From assembly GCF_013358405.1 (NCBI RefSeq), contig NZ_CP054836.1:1922001-1986000 (forward strand): a stretch of 64,000 nucleotides of DNA. Direction: 5' to 3'. The stretch is from Oricola thermophila (GTDB taxonomy: Bacteria > Pseudomonadota > Alphaproteobacteria > Rhizobiales > Rhizobiaceae). Every line of letters starts with the position of its first letter. Positions within the stretch are counted from its first letter, which is position 1. Under the pieces are notes generated by a model that was not told where the DNA came from, ran no database searches, and saw only the letters and a list, made by a program, of their open reading frames with translations. Positions 51,380-59,732 of this stretch are shown here, one piece after another. A program made the position numbers and the translations under genes.

Positions 51380-52015
51380 CTAGCCGTCCTTCCGCATCGC
51401 CTCGATATGGGCGGCATCGATCGCCTTCGCCGCCCTGTAGGCGTCGCGCGCCCTGAGCCGGCCGGCATAGGCCACGAATTCGTCCAGCACGGGCAGCGTC
51501 TTGAACGCCAGCCCCCAGTCGACCTGCGCGCCGACATATATGTCCGCCGCGGTGAAGCGGTCGCCGCAGACATAGTCGCGCTCGCGCAGCAGGCCGGCAA
51601 GGACCTCGACGACACGATCGTAGCTGCCGAAGCCGACCCTGCCCTGCTCCCGCGGGCCGAGCCCCTCGTCCCACTTGAAGGAACGGGCGATGATGGCCTG
51701 TTCCACCGGCCCCGCAGCGAACAACGTCCAGCGCAGGTAATCCGCCTTCTCCGACAGCCCCTCCGGCAGCAGGCCGGCCTCCGGAAAGGCCTCGGCGAGA
51801 TAGAGACAGATCGCCGCCGCCTCGGTGACGACATTGCCGTCATGGACGATCGCGGGCACCTTCCCCATCGGGTTGATCGAGCGGTACTCCCCCTTCATCT
51901 CCGGCCCGTAGTCCAGGAGATGCTCGTCATATTCGGCGCCCGCCTCGTGCAGCGCCCAGCGCGCAATCTGGCCGCGGCTCATCGGGTTCGTGTAGAATTG
52001 GATCCTTTCGGACAT
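51380..52015 (-). CDS. Glutathione S-transferase family protein
   Basis: A 211-residue GST. The thioredoxin-like N-terminal domain carries FYTNPMSRGQIARWALHEAG (Ser13-type active region), NPMGKVPAI and VVTEAAAICLYLAEAF; the all-helical C-terminal domain contains DRFTAADIYVGAQVDWG. Start at 52015; a frame extension upstream lacks resemblance. Converges with msrB 9 bp away. Substrate unknown. Confidence 0.93.
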   Translation of the reverse strand: MSERIQFYTNPMSRGQIARWALHEAGAEYDEHLLDYGPEMKGEYRSINPMGKVPAIVHDGNVVTEAAAICLYLAEAFPEAGLLPEGLSEKADYLRWTLFAAGPVEQAIIARSFKWDEGLGPREQGRVGFGSYDRVVEVLAGLLRERDYVCGDRFTAADIYVGAQVDWGLAFKTLPVLDEFVAYAGRLRARDAYRAAKAIDAAHIEAMRKDG

Positions 52016-52245
52016 CTCGCTCCTCCGCCATCGCGATACCGTCATTTAGACAGAGCGGGAAACCGGCCGCAATACTACGGTCGCGCCGCGTGCGGCGCTC
52101 CTGACAGGACGGTGTCGGGATGTCATCCGCCCGCCCGGGCTTGAACATGGCCACGCGATCGATACATCTGGGTTGAATTTCCCCGCCGGACCGGTTCAGG
52201 TCCGGTCCCCGCACATCCGCGAGACCACGCATCCCTGGAGGCCCG

Positions 52246-54351
52246 ATGTCCCTGCCCTTTGGAAACCTTCCTGCCGCTCCCGTTGCGGAGAAACGCCCCG
52301 TGACCGACACCCGCCACGGCATCACGCGGACCGACGATTACGCCTGGCTGCGCGCCGACAACTGGCAGGAGGTGTTCAGGGACACGTCGGTCCTCGATCC
52401 GGCCATCCGCGCCCACCTGGAGGCCGAGAACGCCTACCAGGAAGCGGCGATGGCCGACACGAAGGATCTGCAGAAGACCCTGTTCGAGGAGATGAAGGGC
52501 CGCATCAAGGAGGACGATTCCTCCGTCCCCTCCCCGGACGGCCCCTGGGCATACGGTACGTCCTACAGGAAGGGCGGCCAGCAGCCGCGCTTCGAGCGGA
52601 TGCCGCGCGGCAGGACGGCGCCGGAGGACCGGACGATCATTCTCGACGGCGACAAGGAGGCCGAGGGCAAGGCCTATTTCCGCATCTCGTCCGCCGACCA
52701 CTCGCACGATCACGCGAAGCTTCTGTGGGGCTACGACGACAAGGGATCGGAATTCTTCCGGCTGCGCGTGCGCGACCTGGACACCCTGGCCGACATGGAT
52801 GACGACATCGCCGACACCAATGGCGGCGGCGTTTGGGACGCGGCCTGCGAGGGCTTCTTCTATGCCCGGCTGGACGCCAATCACCGGCCGTCGAAGATCC
52901 TCTACCACCGGCTCGGCACGCCGCAGGAGGAGGACAGGCTGGTCTACGAGGAGAAGGACGCCGGCTTCTTCATGGGCGCGGGCGGCAGCCGGCTGAACGA
53001 TTTCGTGTTCATCGACATCCACGACCACGAGACCAGCGAGTACCGGCTGCTGCGCGCCGACGACCCGTCCGGCGAACCGGTGGTGGTCGCGCCGCGCGAA
53101 AAGGGCGTCGAATACGAGATGGAGTCCGGCGGGGACGTTTTCTTCATCCTCACCAACGCCGACAATGCCAAGGATTTCAAGATCATGACGGCGCCGGTTG
53201 ACGCGCCGCAGAAGGAAAACTGGAGCGAGTTCGTCGCCCACAAGCCGGGCCGGCTGATCCTCTCGGTCCAGGCCTACAGGGATTTTGTCGTCTGGATCGA
53301 GCGCGAGAACGGCCTGCCGCGCATCGTCGTGAAGGACCGCAGGAGCGGCGAGGAACACGCCATCGCCTTCGAGGAGGAGGCCTTCTCGCTCGGCCTGATG
53401 GGGTCGCTGGAATACGACACGGATGTCATCCGCTTCACCTATTCCTCGATGACGACGCCGACCCAGGTCTACGACTACGACATGCGCACCCGCGAGCGCA
53501 CCCTGCTCAAGACCCAGGAGGTGCCGTCCGGCCACGATCCGGAGGACTACGTCACGCGGCGCATCCACGTGCCGTCACATGACGGGGCGGAGGTGCCGGT
53601 CACCCTGCTCTACCGCAAGGACACAAGGCTCGACGGCTCCGCCCCCTGCCTGCTCTACGGCTACGGCTCCTACGGCATCGCGATTCCCGCTTCCTTCAAC
53701 ACCAACTGCCTGTCGCTGGCGGATCGCGGCTTCGTCTATGCCATCGCCCATATCCGCGGCGGCAAGGACAAGGGCTTCGCCTGGTACGAGGACGGCAAGC
53801 GGGCCGCCAAGCAGAACACCTTCAAGGATTTCGTCGCCGTGGCGCGCCACCTGGCGGCGGAGAAATACACCTCCGCCGACCGCATCGTGGCGCAGGGCGG
53901 CTCGGCCGGCGGCATGCTGATGGGCGCCGTCGCCAACATGGCGCCCGACGCCTTCGGCGGCATCATCGCCGAGGTCGCCTTCGTCGACGTGCTCAACACC
54001 ATGCTCGACGACACGCTGCCGCTCACCCCGCCGGAATGGCCGGAATGGGGCAACCCGATCGCCTCGAAGGAGGACTACGAGATGATCGCCGCCTACTCGC
54101 CCTACGATAATGTGGGCAGGAAGCCCTATCCGCCGATCCTCGCGGTCGCCGGGCTGACCGATCCGCGCGTCACCTACTGGGAACCGGCGAAGTGGATCGC
54201 CAAGCTGCGCGCGCTCAACCCGGATGCCGGCCCCTTCCTGCTGAAGACCAACATGGATTCGGGCCATGGCGGCGCCTCGGGCCGCTTCTCGCGGCTGGAG
54301 GAGATCGCCTTCTCCTACGCCTTCGCGTTGAAGGTGACGGGCAAGGCCTGA
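52246..54351 (+). CDS. S9-family oligopeptidase (protease II-like)
   Basis: A 701-residue prolyl-oligopeptidase-family enzyme with a seven-bladed propeller (about 70-410) and a C-terminal alpha/beta-hydrolase domain. The catalytic triad is Ser553 (QGGSAGG), Asp639 (LTDPRV) and His674 (SGHGG). It should cleave short peptides after basic residues, as oligopeptidase B does. The last 37 bases overlap the convergent small terminase-like gene. Confidence 0.95.
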   Translation: MSLPFGNLPAAPVAEKRPVTDTRHGITRTDDYAWLRADNWQEVFRDTSVLDPAIRAHLEAENAYQEAAMADTKDLQKTLFEEMKGRIKEDDSSVPSPDGPWAYGTSYRKGGQQPRFERMPRGRTAPEDRTIILDGDKEAEGKAYFRISSADHSHDHAKLLWGYDDKGSEFFRLRVRDLDTLADMDDDIADTNGGGVWDAACEGFFYARLDANHRPSKILYHRLGTPQEEDRLVYEEKDAGFFMGAGGSRLNDFVFIDIHDHETSEYRLLRADDPSGEPVVVAPREKGVEYEMESGGDVFFILTNADNAKDFKIMTAPVDAPQKENWSEFVAHKPGRLILSVQAYRDFVVWIERENGLPRIVVKDRRSGEEHAIAFEEEAFSLGLMGSLEYDTDVIRFTYSSMTTPTQVYDYDMRTRERTLLKTQEVPSGHDPEDYVTRRIHVPSHDGAEVPVTLLYRKDTRLDGSAPCLLYGYGSYGIAIPASFNTNCLSLADRGFVYAIAHIRGGKDKGFAWYEDGKRAAKQNTFKDFVAVARHLAAEKYTSADRIVAQGGSAGGMLMGAVANMAPDAFGGIIAEVAFVDVLNTMLDDTLPLTPPEWPEWGNPIASKEDYEMIAAYSPYDNVGRKPYPPILAVAGLTDPRVTYWEPAKWIAKLRALNPDAGPFLLKTNMDSGHGGASGRFSRLEEIAFSYAFALKVTGKA

Positions 54352-54815
54352 CCGGGGTCGGAGGGCGGGCCGTCCTCCTCCCGCTCGCCGCTCTTCACGG
54401 CAATGTACCGGTCTATGATGGCCTCGAACCGCTTTCGCGCATCGGCCAGTTCGGACGCCCTCAATACGATTGTATCCTCGCCGTCGACCATCCGGCCGCA
54501 GGCCGGGCACGGCTCGCCGGGCCTGGGCCTGGGCAGCTTGCGCCCGCCGCGCCAGGCCTGCTCGGCCTCCCAGGCGCTGCCGCCGGGCCGGCGGCTGCGC
54601 TCGACCGCCTCCGCCCTGCCCCGCTCCAGCGCGGCCTTCGATCTCGGCGCGCGGCGCAGGAAGGTGCCAACCGTGTTGACGTGGCAGCCGAGCCTGAGCG
54701 CGATCACCCAGTTGGGAATGCCCTCCAGCCCGAACGCGTAGAATTTCTGCGCCATCTCCTCGGTGTCCTGCAGCCTGGCGCGGGAGAAAGGCTTCGATCC
54801 CGTCTCCTTCGTCAT
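54315..54815 (-). CDS. Stand-alone paralogue of the GTA small terminase-like protein
   Basis: A 166-residue protein paralogous to the g1-like protein at 18368-18835: an N-terminal helix-turn-helix (GLEGIPNWVIALRLGCHVNT, about 29-48), a basic helix, a CPACG knuckle (Cys103/Cys106) and the matching C-terminal helix ADARKRFEAIIDRYIAVK. It has no TerL partner nearby, yet carries the same promoter type and leader terminator as the GTA copy. GGAGGTCGAGGAC precedes the ATG at 54815. Possible roles are an alternative packaging subunit or a regulator; both are inference. Confidence 0.78.
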   Translation of the reverse strand: MTKETGSKPFSRARLQDTEEMAQKFYAFGLEGIPNWVIALRLGCHVNTVGTFLRRAPRSKAALERGRAEAVERSRRPGGSAWEAEQAWRGGRKLPRPRPGEPCPACGRMVDGEDTIVLRASELADARKRFEAIIDRYIAVKSGEREEDGPPSDPGQALPVTFNAKA

Positions 54816-54853
54816 CGTCCTCGACCTCCTTTTGCGAAAGAATTCCGGCAACG

Positions 54854-54886
54854 AAAAAGGGCCGCGGTGCAGAAGCACCCGGCCCT
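54854..54886 (-). terminator. Leader terminator before the small terminase paralogue
   Basis: Minus-strand AAGGGCCG-GGTGC-loop-GCACC-GCGGCCCTT then a T run. It is almost identical in form and position to the one at 18859-18890, between promoter and start codon. Confidence 0.85.
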
Positions 54887-54913
54887 TGCGACACGTCTCG
54901 CGATTGTGCCCGA

Positions 54914-54956
54914 AGGATAGCGGAGGAGCGTCACGCAGTCAAGGAATTTATTCCTA
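54914..54956 (-). promoter_or_regulatory. Promoter of the small terminase paralogue with 15-bp palindrome
   Basis: Minus-strand -35 TTGACT (54942-54937) and -10 TATCCT (54919-54914), spacer 17 bp; palindrome AGGAATTTATTCCTA (54942-54956) abuts the -35; start-site element CGATTGTGCC at 54901-54910. Same architecture as at 15030-15072 and 18927-18969. Confidence 0.8.
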
Positions 54957-55046
54957 GCTATATACTTAACTTACCAGAACTTCTTCCTAATATGATTCGC
55001 ACGACAGGCCGATGCGGATTGACGGGCGGGGACGGCGGCTTAGGCC

Positions 55047-55838
55047 TTAGAAAGAGTGCGAATTTAGGCCTCTGTCGCCCGCCCGCGCGAACATCCAAGT
55101 GAGGCGATCGCTGTAGTGCGTCACAGGCACGCCCGGCCAAATCTTTACGGCGTGCTGAAATGTTAGGCGGTCGTGGTGGAACATGGGGGAAAGATCGAGG
55201 ACATAGCGGTCTTCAAACAGGCCAAACTCGGATGGCTCCAAAGCCTTCCCAATGGAGCTGACAACGCAATCGGCCACTTGCAGCCCGCGATATTCGCGGT
55301 TCGGCGCCAGAAAGATCGATTCATTGCGAAGGAATCTCCAAACCATCCTGTCATTCGAGACGTATGGGCTTGAGATAACGCGAGACAAGTAATCGTTCAG
55401 GTTTTCCAGCTTCAACCCCTTCCGGGTTGAAAGATAGACATGAAGCTCATCACTCGTGCCGTGGTCCCGGCACCAGTTCGTCGCCTTTTCGAGCAGGAAG
55501 CGCAGGGCGTAGAAATAAAGGAAATATTTGCGCTTAAAATTTTCTGGGCGGCGAATGGATGGCTTGTAAATTGCGACAGCGACAGCGCGTAGTCCAGTTT
55601 CGCGCATTGCATGGATGAACCCAAGCCGCGCGTCATGTGACGCTTTAGCGAAGTGAAAATACCAGTTCGGCTGCATGTGTTCTGACTTGAAGTCGTCATA
55701 AGCCCGGATCATGTTTTGGAGTATGGTTCGTGACGGTTGAAGCGCGCCGCCGACGATCAGCCATTGCGAGCTTGTGTCGCTGAAGCCTTCCTCACCACAT
55801 TCGTCAATGTAAAGAACTGCCACGTCAGACACCGACAA
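55047..55838 (-). CDS. DUF3800 protein
   Basis: A 263-residue DUF3800 protein with the N-terminal acidic motif LYIDECGEEG (9-18) and the C-terminal LQVADCVVSS, positions expected for an RNase H-like metal site. The base composition is clearly more AT-rich than that of its neighbours. The family is frequent on mobile elements and in defence islands; its activity is not known. It reads toward the terminase paralogue promoter. Confidence 0.88.
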   Translation of the reverse strand: MSVSDVAVLYIDECGEEGFSDTSSQWLIVGGALQPSRTILQNMIRAYDDFKSEHMQPNWYFHFAKASHDARLGFIHAMRETGLRAVAVAIYKPSIRRPENFKRKYFLYFYALRFLLEKATNWCRDHGTSDELHVYLSTRKGLKLENLNDYLSRVISSPYVSNDRMVWRFLRNESIFLAPNREYRGLQVADCVVSSIGKALEPSEFGLFEDRYVLDLSPMFHHDRLTFQHAVKIWPGVPVTHYSDRLTWMFARAGDRGLNSHSF

Positions 55839-56005
55839 GAATCAGGACCAGGAAAAGGGCGACGAGGTACTGCGCCGCCTGCTTAAGCCCCCTCCCGATC
55901 CGAAGACCGGGAAGGGCGGCGATAAGAACGACACCCGCGATGAACAAACTACGGCTTGAAGCTGTTGTTCGCCTTCGCTCGGCTAATGCTCGTGCCGGTT
56001 GACAT

Positions 56006-56326
56006 TCATGGCAGCTTCTTTGCTGTTTTAAAGAATGAAGCCAAAACATCAGGGTGATCAATAGCGCCAAAGTAAGCCAGCGACATATCGCTTGGATCGA
56101 ATGCCGCGAGCATATCGTGCTTGGCGCTCAATCCTGCGGACGCGGTTTTTCCAAATGTCGTGGTATCGAGATTGGATTCGGCAAGGAAGAACGACGTTGT
56201 CTCCTCCCAGTATCCAAGATCCTCTTTGCGCACCGCGTCAATGATCGATTGCCTGCGCTCGTTGTACGTTTTGCCGTTAACGGTTTGGTCCGCCACTCGA
56301 AAGGTGACACAGTATGTAGATGCCAT
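56006..56326 (-). CDS. Small protein with possible ferredoxin-like fold
   Basis: A 106-residue protein (MASTYCVTFRVADQTVNGKTYNE). The pattern beta-helix-beta (TYCVTFRVA, YNERRQSIIDAV, SFFLAES) and a second half (DMLAAFDPSDMSLAYFGA) suggest a ferredoxin-like fold as in VapD or SinR-like proteins. This is a guess from pattern only. GGAGCC precedes the ATG. It lies upstream of the DUF3800 gene on the same strand. Confidence 0.6.
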   Translation of the reverse strand: MASTYCVTFRVADQTVNGKTYNERRQSIIDAVRKEDLGYWEETTSFFLAESNLDTTTFGKTASAGLSAKHDMLAAFDPSDMSLAYFGAIDHPDVLASFFKTAKKLP

Positions 56327-56473
56327 GGTTGGCTCCTGTGTTTTGAACCACAGGTTGGTTGACCGTATCGATGGCTTTAGTAGAGTTGGTTTCCATATTT
56401 GATACCGACCTCCGTGGTTCGGTTGCGTTGACGGCGAGCGGTGAAACTTGGAAGGGGACACCGCCGCCGTTTT

Positions 56474-56728
56474 CTATTCTGAGTGATTCGACGGGGTGAG
56501 GCCAAGAAAACGATAGGACGCACAATCGACTTCCTCGTAATTCACAGACCCTTTTTCTTGCGCTTCCAAAGAAGATGCCGCGCGTTCTGCATCCGATACC
56601 TCTAGGGCAGCGCGGCGGCTACACCTGAAATCTAATTCGGCAAGGTAGCGATGCAGGTGCGCTCCGCCGCAACGCCGGCACACACCGCCCTCCCCGCGGT
56701 TGAAGATCGAAAGAACATCCCCCAGCAT
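56474..56728 (-). pseudogene. IS1595-family (ISXO2-like) transposase C-terminal remnant
   Basis: The frame encodes SIFNRGEGGVCRRCGGAHLHRYLAELDFR, which resembles the conserved C-terminal end of ISXO2-like transposases (usual form SxFKRG...HLHRYLAEFDFRYN). Only about 60 residues of the 300 or so expected are present; the catalytic DDE part and terminal repeats are missing. Evidence of past insertion and decay in this patch. Confidence 0.75.
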
Positions 56729-56778
56729 GTCAGCGCGTCCGCCATAGCCGGATCGGCGGCCATTGGCGATTTATTAAG

Positions 56779-56794
56779 TTGTCAATTGACAACA
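56779..56794. promoter_or_regulatory. Operator-like palindrome before the HicA-like gene
   Basis: Perfect 16-bp palindrome GTTGTCAATTGACAAC, ending 21 bp before the start codon and just upstream of AGGAGG. Suits autoregulation by the downstream HTH protein. Confidence 0.65.
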
Positions 56795-56815
56795 TAGGAG
56801 GCAGTACATAGATTC

Positions 56816-57085
56816 ATGCCGCGGAGCAGGCATCCGAAGAAGGAGGTCGAGGCAGTCCTGCGGGAACTGGAGGCGCTCGGCTGGACGGTCGTCAGGCGGC
56901 ACGGCAAGGGCCACGCTTGGGGGCTGCTGCGATGCCCGAAACCGACGGAGGAATGCCGCTGCGGGCAATATTGCCAGATGACGGTCTTTTCGACACCGCA
57001 GAACGCGGCGAACCACGCCGCGAAACTCCGCAGCAAGGCAATGGCCTGCATCAACCCGTTGCGAGAGGACGAGGACAATGGCTGA
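56816..57085 (+). CDS. HicA-like toxin candidate
   Basis: An 89-residue basic protein. EVEAVLRELEALGWTVVRRHGKGHAWGLLRCPK resembles the HicA dsRBD-like fold, where the catalytic histidine follows a Gly (here GKGHAWG). Several cysteines follow (CRCGQYC), unusual for HicA. AGGAGG lies 14 bp before the ATG, rather far. The next gene overlaps it by 8 bp and may be the antitoxin. Confidence 0.6.
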   Translation: MPRSRHPKKEVEAVLRELEALGWTVVRRHGKGHAWGLLRCPKPTEECRCGQYCQMTVFSTPQNAANHAAKLRSKAMACINPLREDEDNG

Positions 57086-57641
57086 ACGGTTCGACTTCGA
57101 GCTTGTTTTCGGTTTGCCGGAGGGCGAACACGACCCCTTCGCGCTGTCCGACGCCGTCTTCGAGGCCGGCTACGAGGATGCCCTCGTCGGAACCGGCAAT
57201 CCGCGCCTTCTCGCCGTCGAGATCGGGACCGAGGGCGAGGACGCCGAGGCCGCGATGATCGCGGCCGCCAGGGCGATCATCAAAAAGCTTCCCGAAGGCT
57301 CGGAACTCCGCGAGGCGCGGCCCGACCTGGTGAGCCAGGCGGACGTCGCCGAGAAACTGGGCGTTTCCCGGCAGTCGCTGCAAAAGCGCAAAATGCCCCT
57401 GCCCGTCGCGGGCGGGCTTTACCGCATCGACGAGGTCGAGGCGTGCCTCCTCGAAGCGGAGAGATCGGCGCAGCGGAAACCGCGTTTCGATCTCGGGAAT
57501 GCAAGGGACTGGTTCCGGGCCGGACACGCGGCACGCCGCCTCAACGCGCGTATCGCCATGGGGATGCTCGACGCCCGCACGCTCGAGCCGGTCGATCCGT
57601 CGACGGAAGGCACGGCCTCCCCTGTCGCGGCCGGCGGCTGA
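57078..57641 (+). CDS. HTH protein, possible antitoxin of the HicA-like gene
   Basis: A 187-residue acidic protein with a helix-turn-helix of the MerR/excisionase kind (SQADVAEKLGVSRQSLQKRKMPLPVAGGLYRIDEV, about 80-115). The N-terminal 70 residues form an alpha/beta domain (FDFELVFGLPEGEHDPFALSDAVFEAG) that may bind the partner. Not a standard HicB. Overlap with the previous gene and the palindrome upstream support a two-gene toxin-antitoxin-like unit. Confidence 0.65.
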   Translation: MAERFDFELVFGLPEGEHDPFALSDAVFEAGYEDALVGTGNPRLLAVEIGTEGEDAEAAMIAAARAIIKKLPEGSELREARPDLVSQADVAEKLGVSRQSLQKRKMPLPVAGGLYRIDEVEACLLEAERSAQRKPRFDLGNARDWFRAGHAARRLNARIAMGMLDARTLEPVDPSTEGTASPVAAGG

Positions 57642-57647
57642 CCGCCC

Positions 57648-58085
57648 CTACCCCAGGTGCTGCCGGATCCACGCCGTGATCTGCGGCGCCATCATCGCGC
57701 CGGACTGGCGGGCGATCTCGCGACCGCCGGAATAGAGGATCATCGTCGGGATGCCGCGAATGCCGAGCCTTGCCGCCGCCTGCTGCTCCTCGTCGGAATT
57801 GAGCTTCAGGAACCGCACCTGCGGCTCCAGCTCCTTTGCCGCCTGCTCGAAGGCCGGCGCCATCATGCGGCACGGGCCGCACCAGGGCGCCCAGACATCG
57901 ACCACCACCGGCACCGAGGAACGCGCCACCTGCTTGTCCAGCATCGCGCCGCTCGCATCCGCCGGATGACCGGCAAAGAGCGGTGCCTTGCAGGAGCCGC
58001 AGCGCGCCTTCTCCGCAGGGCGTTCGGCGGGCAGACGGTTCACCGCCGCGCAGGAGGGACAGACGATCTGGATCGTGTCGGACAT
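57648..58085 (-). CDS. trxC: Thioredoxin 2 (TrxC)
   Basis: A 145-residue thioredoxin with an N-terminal zinc ribbon (Cys9/Cys12 and Cys29/Cys32) and active site WCGPC (Cys69/Cys72). TrxC reduces disulfides under oxidative stress in the cytosol and is often OxyR-controlled elsewhere. It ends 6 bp from the convergent HTH gene. Confidence 0.97.
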   Translation of the reverse strand: MSDTIQIVCPSCAAVNRLPAERPAEKARCGSCKAPLFAGHPADASGAMLDKQVARSSVPVVVDVWAPWCGPCRMMAPAFEQAAKELEPQVRFLKLNSDEEQQAAARLGIRGIPTMILYSGGREIARQSGAMMAPQITAWIRQHLG

Positions 58086-58178
58086 GGGATCGCTCCGGAA
58101 CCGTTTCCTTCGTTCCGGAAAATCTAGCGCAACCGCCCGCGCCGCCGATTGATCGGGGTCAAGCGGCGGCGACCGGGA

Positions 58179-59093
58179 TCATTGCGAGGACGGAACCGCC
58201 GGAATCGCCTTCAGGTAGGCGGCGATAGCCTCGCGGTCGGAGGCCGGCAGCGCCGCCATGTTCTCCTGCACCTCCACCATGGAGCCGCCGACGGAATCGA
58301 ATTCCGGCGTGAAGCCGCTTTCCAGGTAATAGGCGATGTCGGCCTCGGACCAGTCGGCAATGGTGCCGCCCGGCGTGATGTTGGGAACGCGCCCCGGCCC
58401 GTCCGGGTTGGACGCGCCGGCAAGCCAGAGATCCTTCTTCAGCCCGCCGGTGAAATCGCGCGGCGTGTGGCACTCGCCGCAATGGCCCGGCCCCTCGACG
58501 AGATACTGGCCGCGCAGCACCTTCGGGTCGTCGGTGTCGAGCGCCACCACCGGCTCGCTGCCGGCGTGGAGCAGCTTCCACATGCCGACACCGCGGCGGA
58601 TGTTGAACGGGAAACCCAGCCGGTGCGGGCCGGGATCGTTCTCGACCGCCGGCAGGGTCCGCATGAAGGCCCACAGGTCGGCGATGTCGGCCATCTCCAT
58701 GCGGGCATAGGATGTCCAGGGGAAGGACGGGTAGTAGTGCCGCCCCTCCGGCGAGACGCCGCGCGCCAGAGCGTTGGCGAAGTCCTCCGCCGTCCAGGCG
58801 CCGATGCCGTGTTCCTCGTGCATCGAGATGTTGGGAGCGACGAAATCGCCGAAGTCGCTGGCCAGCACGAGGCCGCCGCCGAGCTTCAGCCTGTCGTCGC
58901 CCTCGGCCTTCTCCGCCGCGTGGCAGGAGGCGCAGCCGCCGGCCCAAAAGACCAGCTCGCCGCGCGCGGCATCGCCCTCGGGCATGGCGGCGAGCACGTC
59001 GCGCGGCAAGGCCTGCGGAACGGTGAGAAGGTAGAATGCAAGCCCGCCGGCGATTGCCGCGAGCGCTGCAACCAGGGCGAGCCTGCGCACCAT
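58179..59093 (-). CDS. Membrane-anchored dihaem cytochrome c
   Basis: A 304-residue protein with an N-terminal membrane anchor or signal (about 4-25) and two haem sites, CASCH (54-58) and CGECH near residue 205. Each lies in a typical cytochrome c domain; FGDFVAPNISMHEEHGIG and VPNITPGG are the class features seen in alcohol-dehydrogenase-type and related dihaem subunits. It follows the cytochrome c' gene by 8 bp, suggesting that they act together. Confidence 0.93.
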   Translation of the reverse strand: MVRRLALVAALAAIAGGLAFYLLTVPQALPRDVLAAMPEGDAARGELVFWAGGCASCHAAEKAEGDDRLKLGGGLVLASDFGDFVAPNISMHEEHGIGAWTAEDFANALARGVSPEGRHYYPSFPWTSYARMEMADIADLWAFMRTLPAVENDPGPHRLGFPFNIRRGVGMWKLLHAGSEPVVALDTDDPKVLRGQYLVEGPGHCGECHTPRDFTGGLKKDLWLAGASNPDGPGRVPNITPGGTIADWSEADIAYYLESGFTPEFDSVGGSMVEVQENMAALPASDREAIAAYLKAIPAVPSSQ

Positions 59094-59101
59094 CGGATCT
59101 G

Positions 59102-59548
59102 CTACTTGATCTGGAATGATTCGTGGCAGCTCTTGCAGGTGCCGAGCACGGGGCCGACAGCCGCCTTGAAGGCGTCGAGATCGGCCGGGCCAGCCCTGCC
59201 CGACGCCTGCACGGCGGCGGCCGTGGCGGACTGGAATTTCGCGAGTTCGGCCTCGAAGGCGGCGGGGTCCTCCCAGATCTTCGGCGAGGCCTTGGTGTCC
59301 GCGCCCATGTCGCTGCCCTCGGGGAAGAAATCGCCGAAGGTCATGGCCGTGGCGTGGAGCGCGGTGATGGCCGCCTTGCCTGCGGCCGGGCTGTAGTCGA
59401 TCTCGCCCTTCATCATGCCGGCGGAAAGACCCGCGGCGCCGCCATTGGCCTGCATCAGCGCCTTGCGCTGGGCGATCGGATCGTCGGCGGAAAGGGCGGC
59501 CGTCGCGGAAGCGGCGATGACTGCGATGGCAAGAAAAGTCTTTTTCAC
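59102..59548 (-). CDS. Cytochrome c' / c-556 family protein
   Basis: A 148-residue exported four-helix cytochrome with the haem site CKSCH close to the C-terminus. The signal peptide is 1-21 (MKKTFLAIAVIAASATAALS). The start is a GTG at 59548 because AGGAGG lies 6 bp upstream and the signal peptide begins there. Cytochromes c' bind nitric oxide and protect cells from it. First gene of an operon with the dihaem cytochrome. Confidence 0.92.
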   Translation of the reverse strand: MKKTFLAIAVIAASATAALSADDPIAQRKALMQANGGAAGLSAGMMKGEIDYSPAAGKAAITALHATAMTFGDFFPEGSDMGADTKASPKIWEDPAAFEAELAKFQSATAAAVQASGRAGPADLDAFKAAVGPVLGTCKSCHESFQIK

Positions 59549-59593
59549 GGAAAACCTCCTGAAAATGGTTTGCGCGTCTGTTGGACACCGACA

Positions 59594-59657
59594 ATGCGAC
59601 ATTTAACCCGGCCGCGGCGATCACGCTTGCGTGAAATGTCGCATGGCGGATGCGACA
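59594..59657. promoter_or_regulatory. Inverted repeats before the cytochrome c' gene
   Basis: ATGCGACATTT (59594-59604) and AAATGTCGCAT (59634-59644) are perfect inverted repeats of 11 bp, with a third TGCGACA at 59651-59657. They lie 46-110 bp upstream of the cytochrome c' start. The regulator is unknown; an NO-responsive one would fit. Confidence 0.55.
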
Positions 59658-59678
59658 CAGTGTCTCCGAAACGGAAAC

Positions 59679-59707
59679 GCGGCTCCGCGGAAGGACCGCG
59701 AAGCCGC
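59679..59707 (-). terminator. Stem-loop after sodB
   Basis: Minus-strand arms of about 12 bp (GCGGCTTCGCGG / CCGCGGAGCCGC, one mismatch) are followed by GTTTCCGTTTC, a broken U-tract. Probable terminator of sodB. Confidence 0.65.
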
Positions 59708-59732
59708 GCGCAATCGCGTCGGGCGCGCCGGA

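Noticed and set aside
55825..56070. 81-codon minus-strand frame with two hydrophobic segments upstream of DUF3800
   Set aside because: The first part is not membrane-like, no good start codon or ribosome site fits the hydrophobic part, and it overlaps the DUF3800 start.
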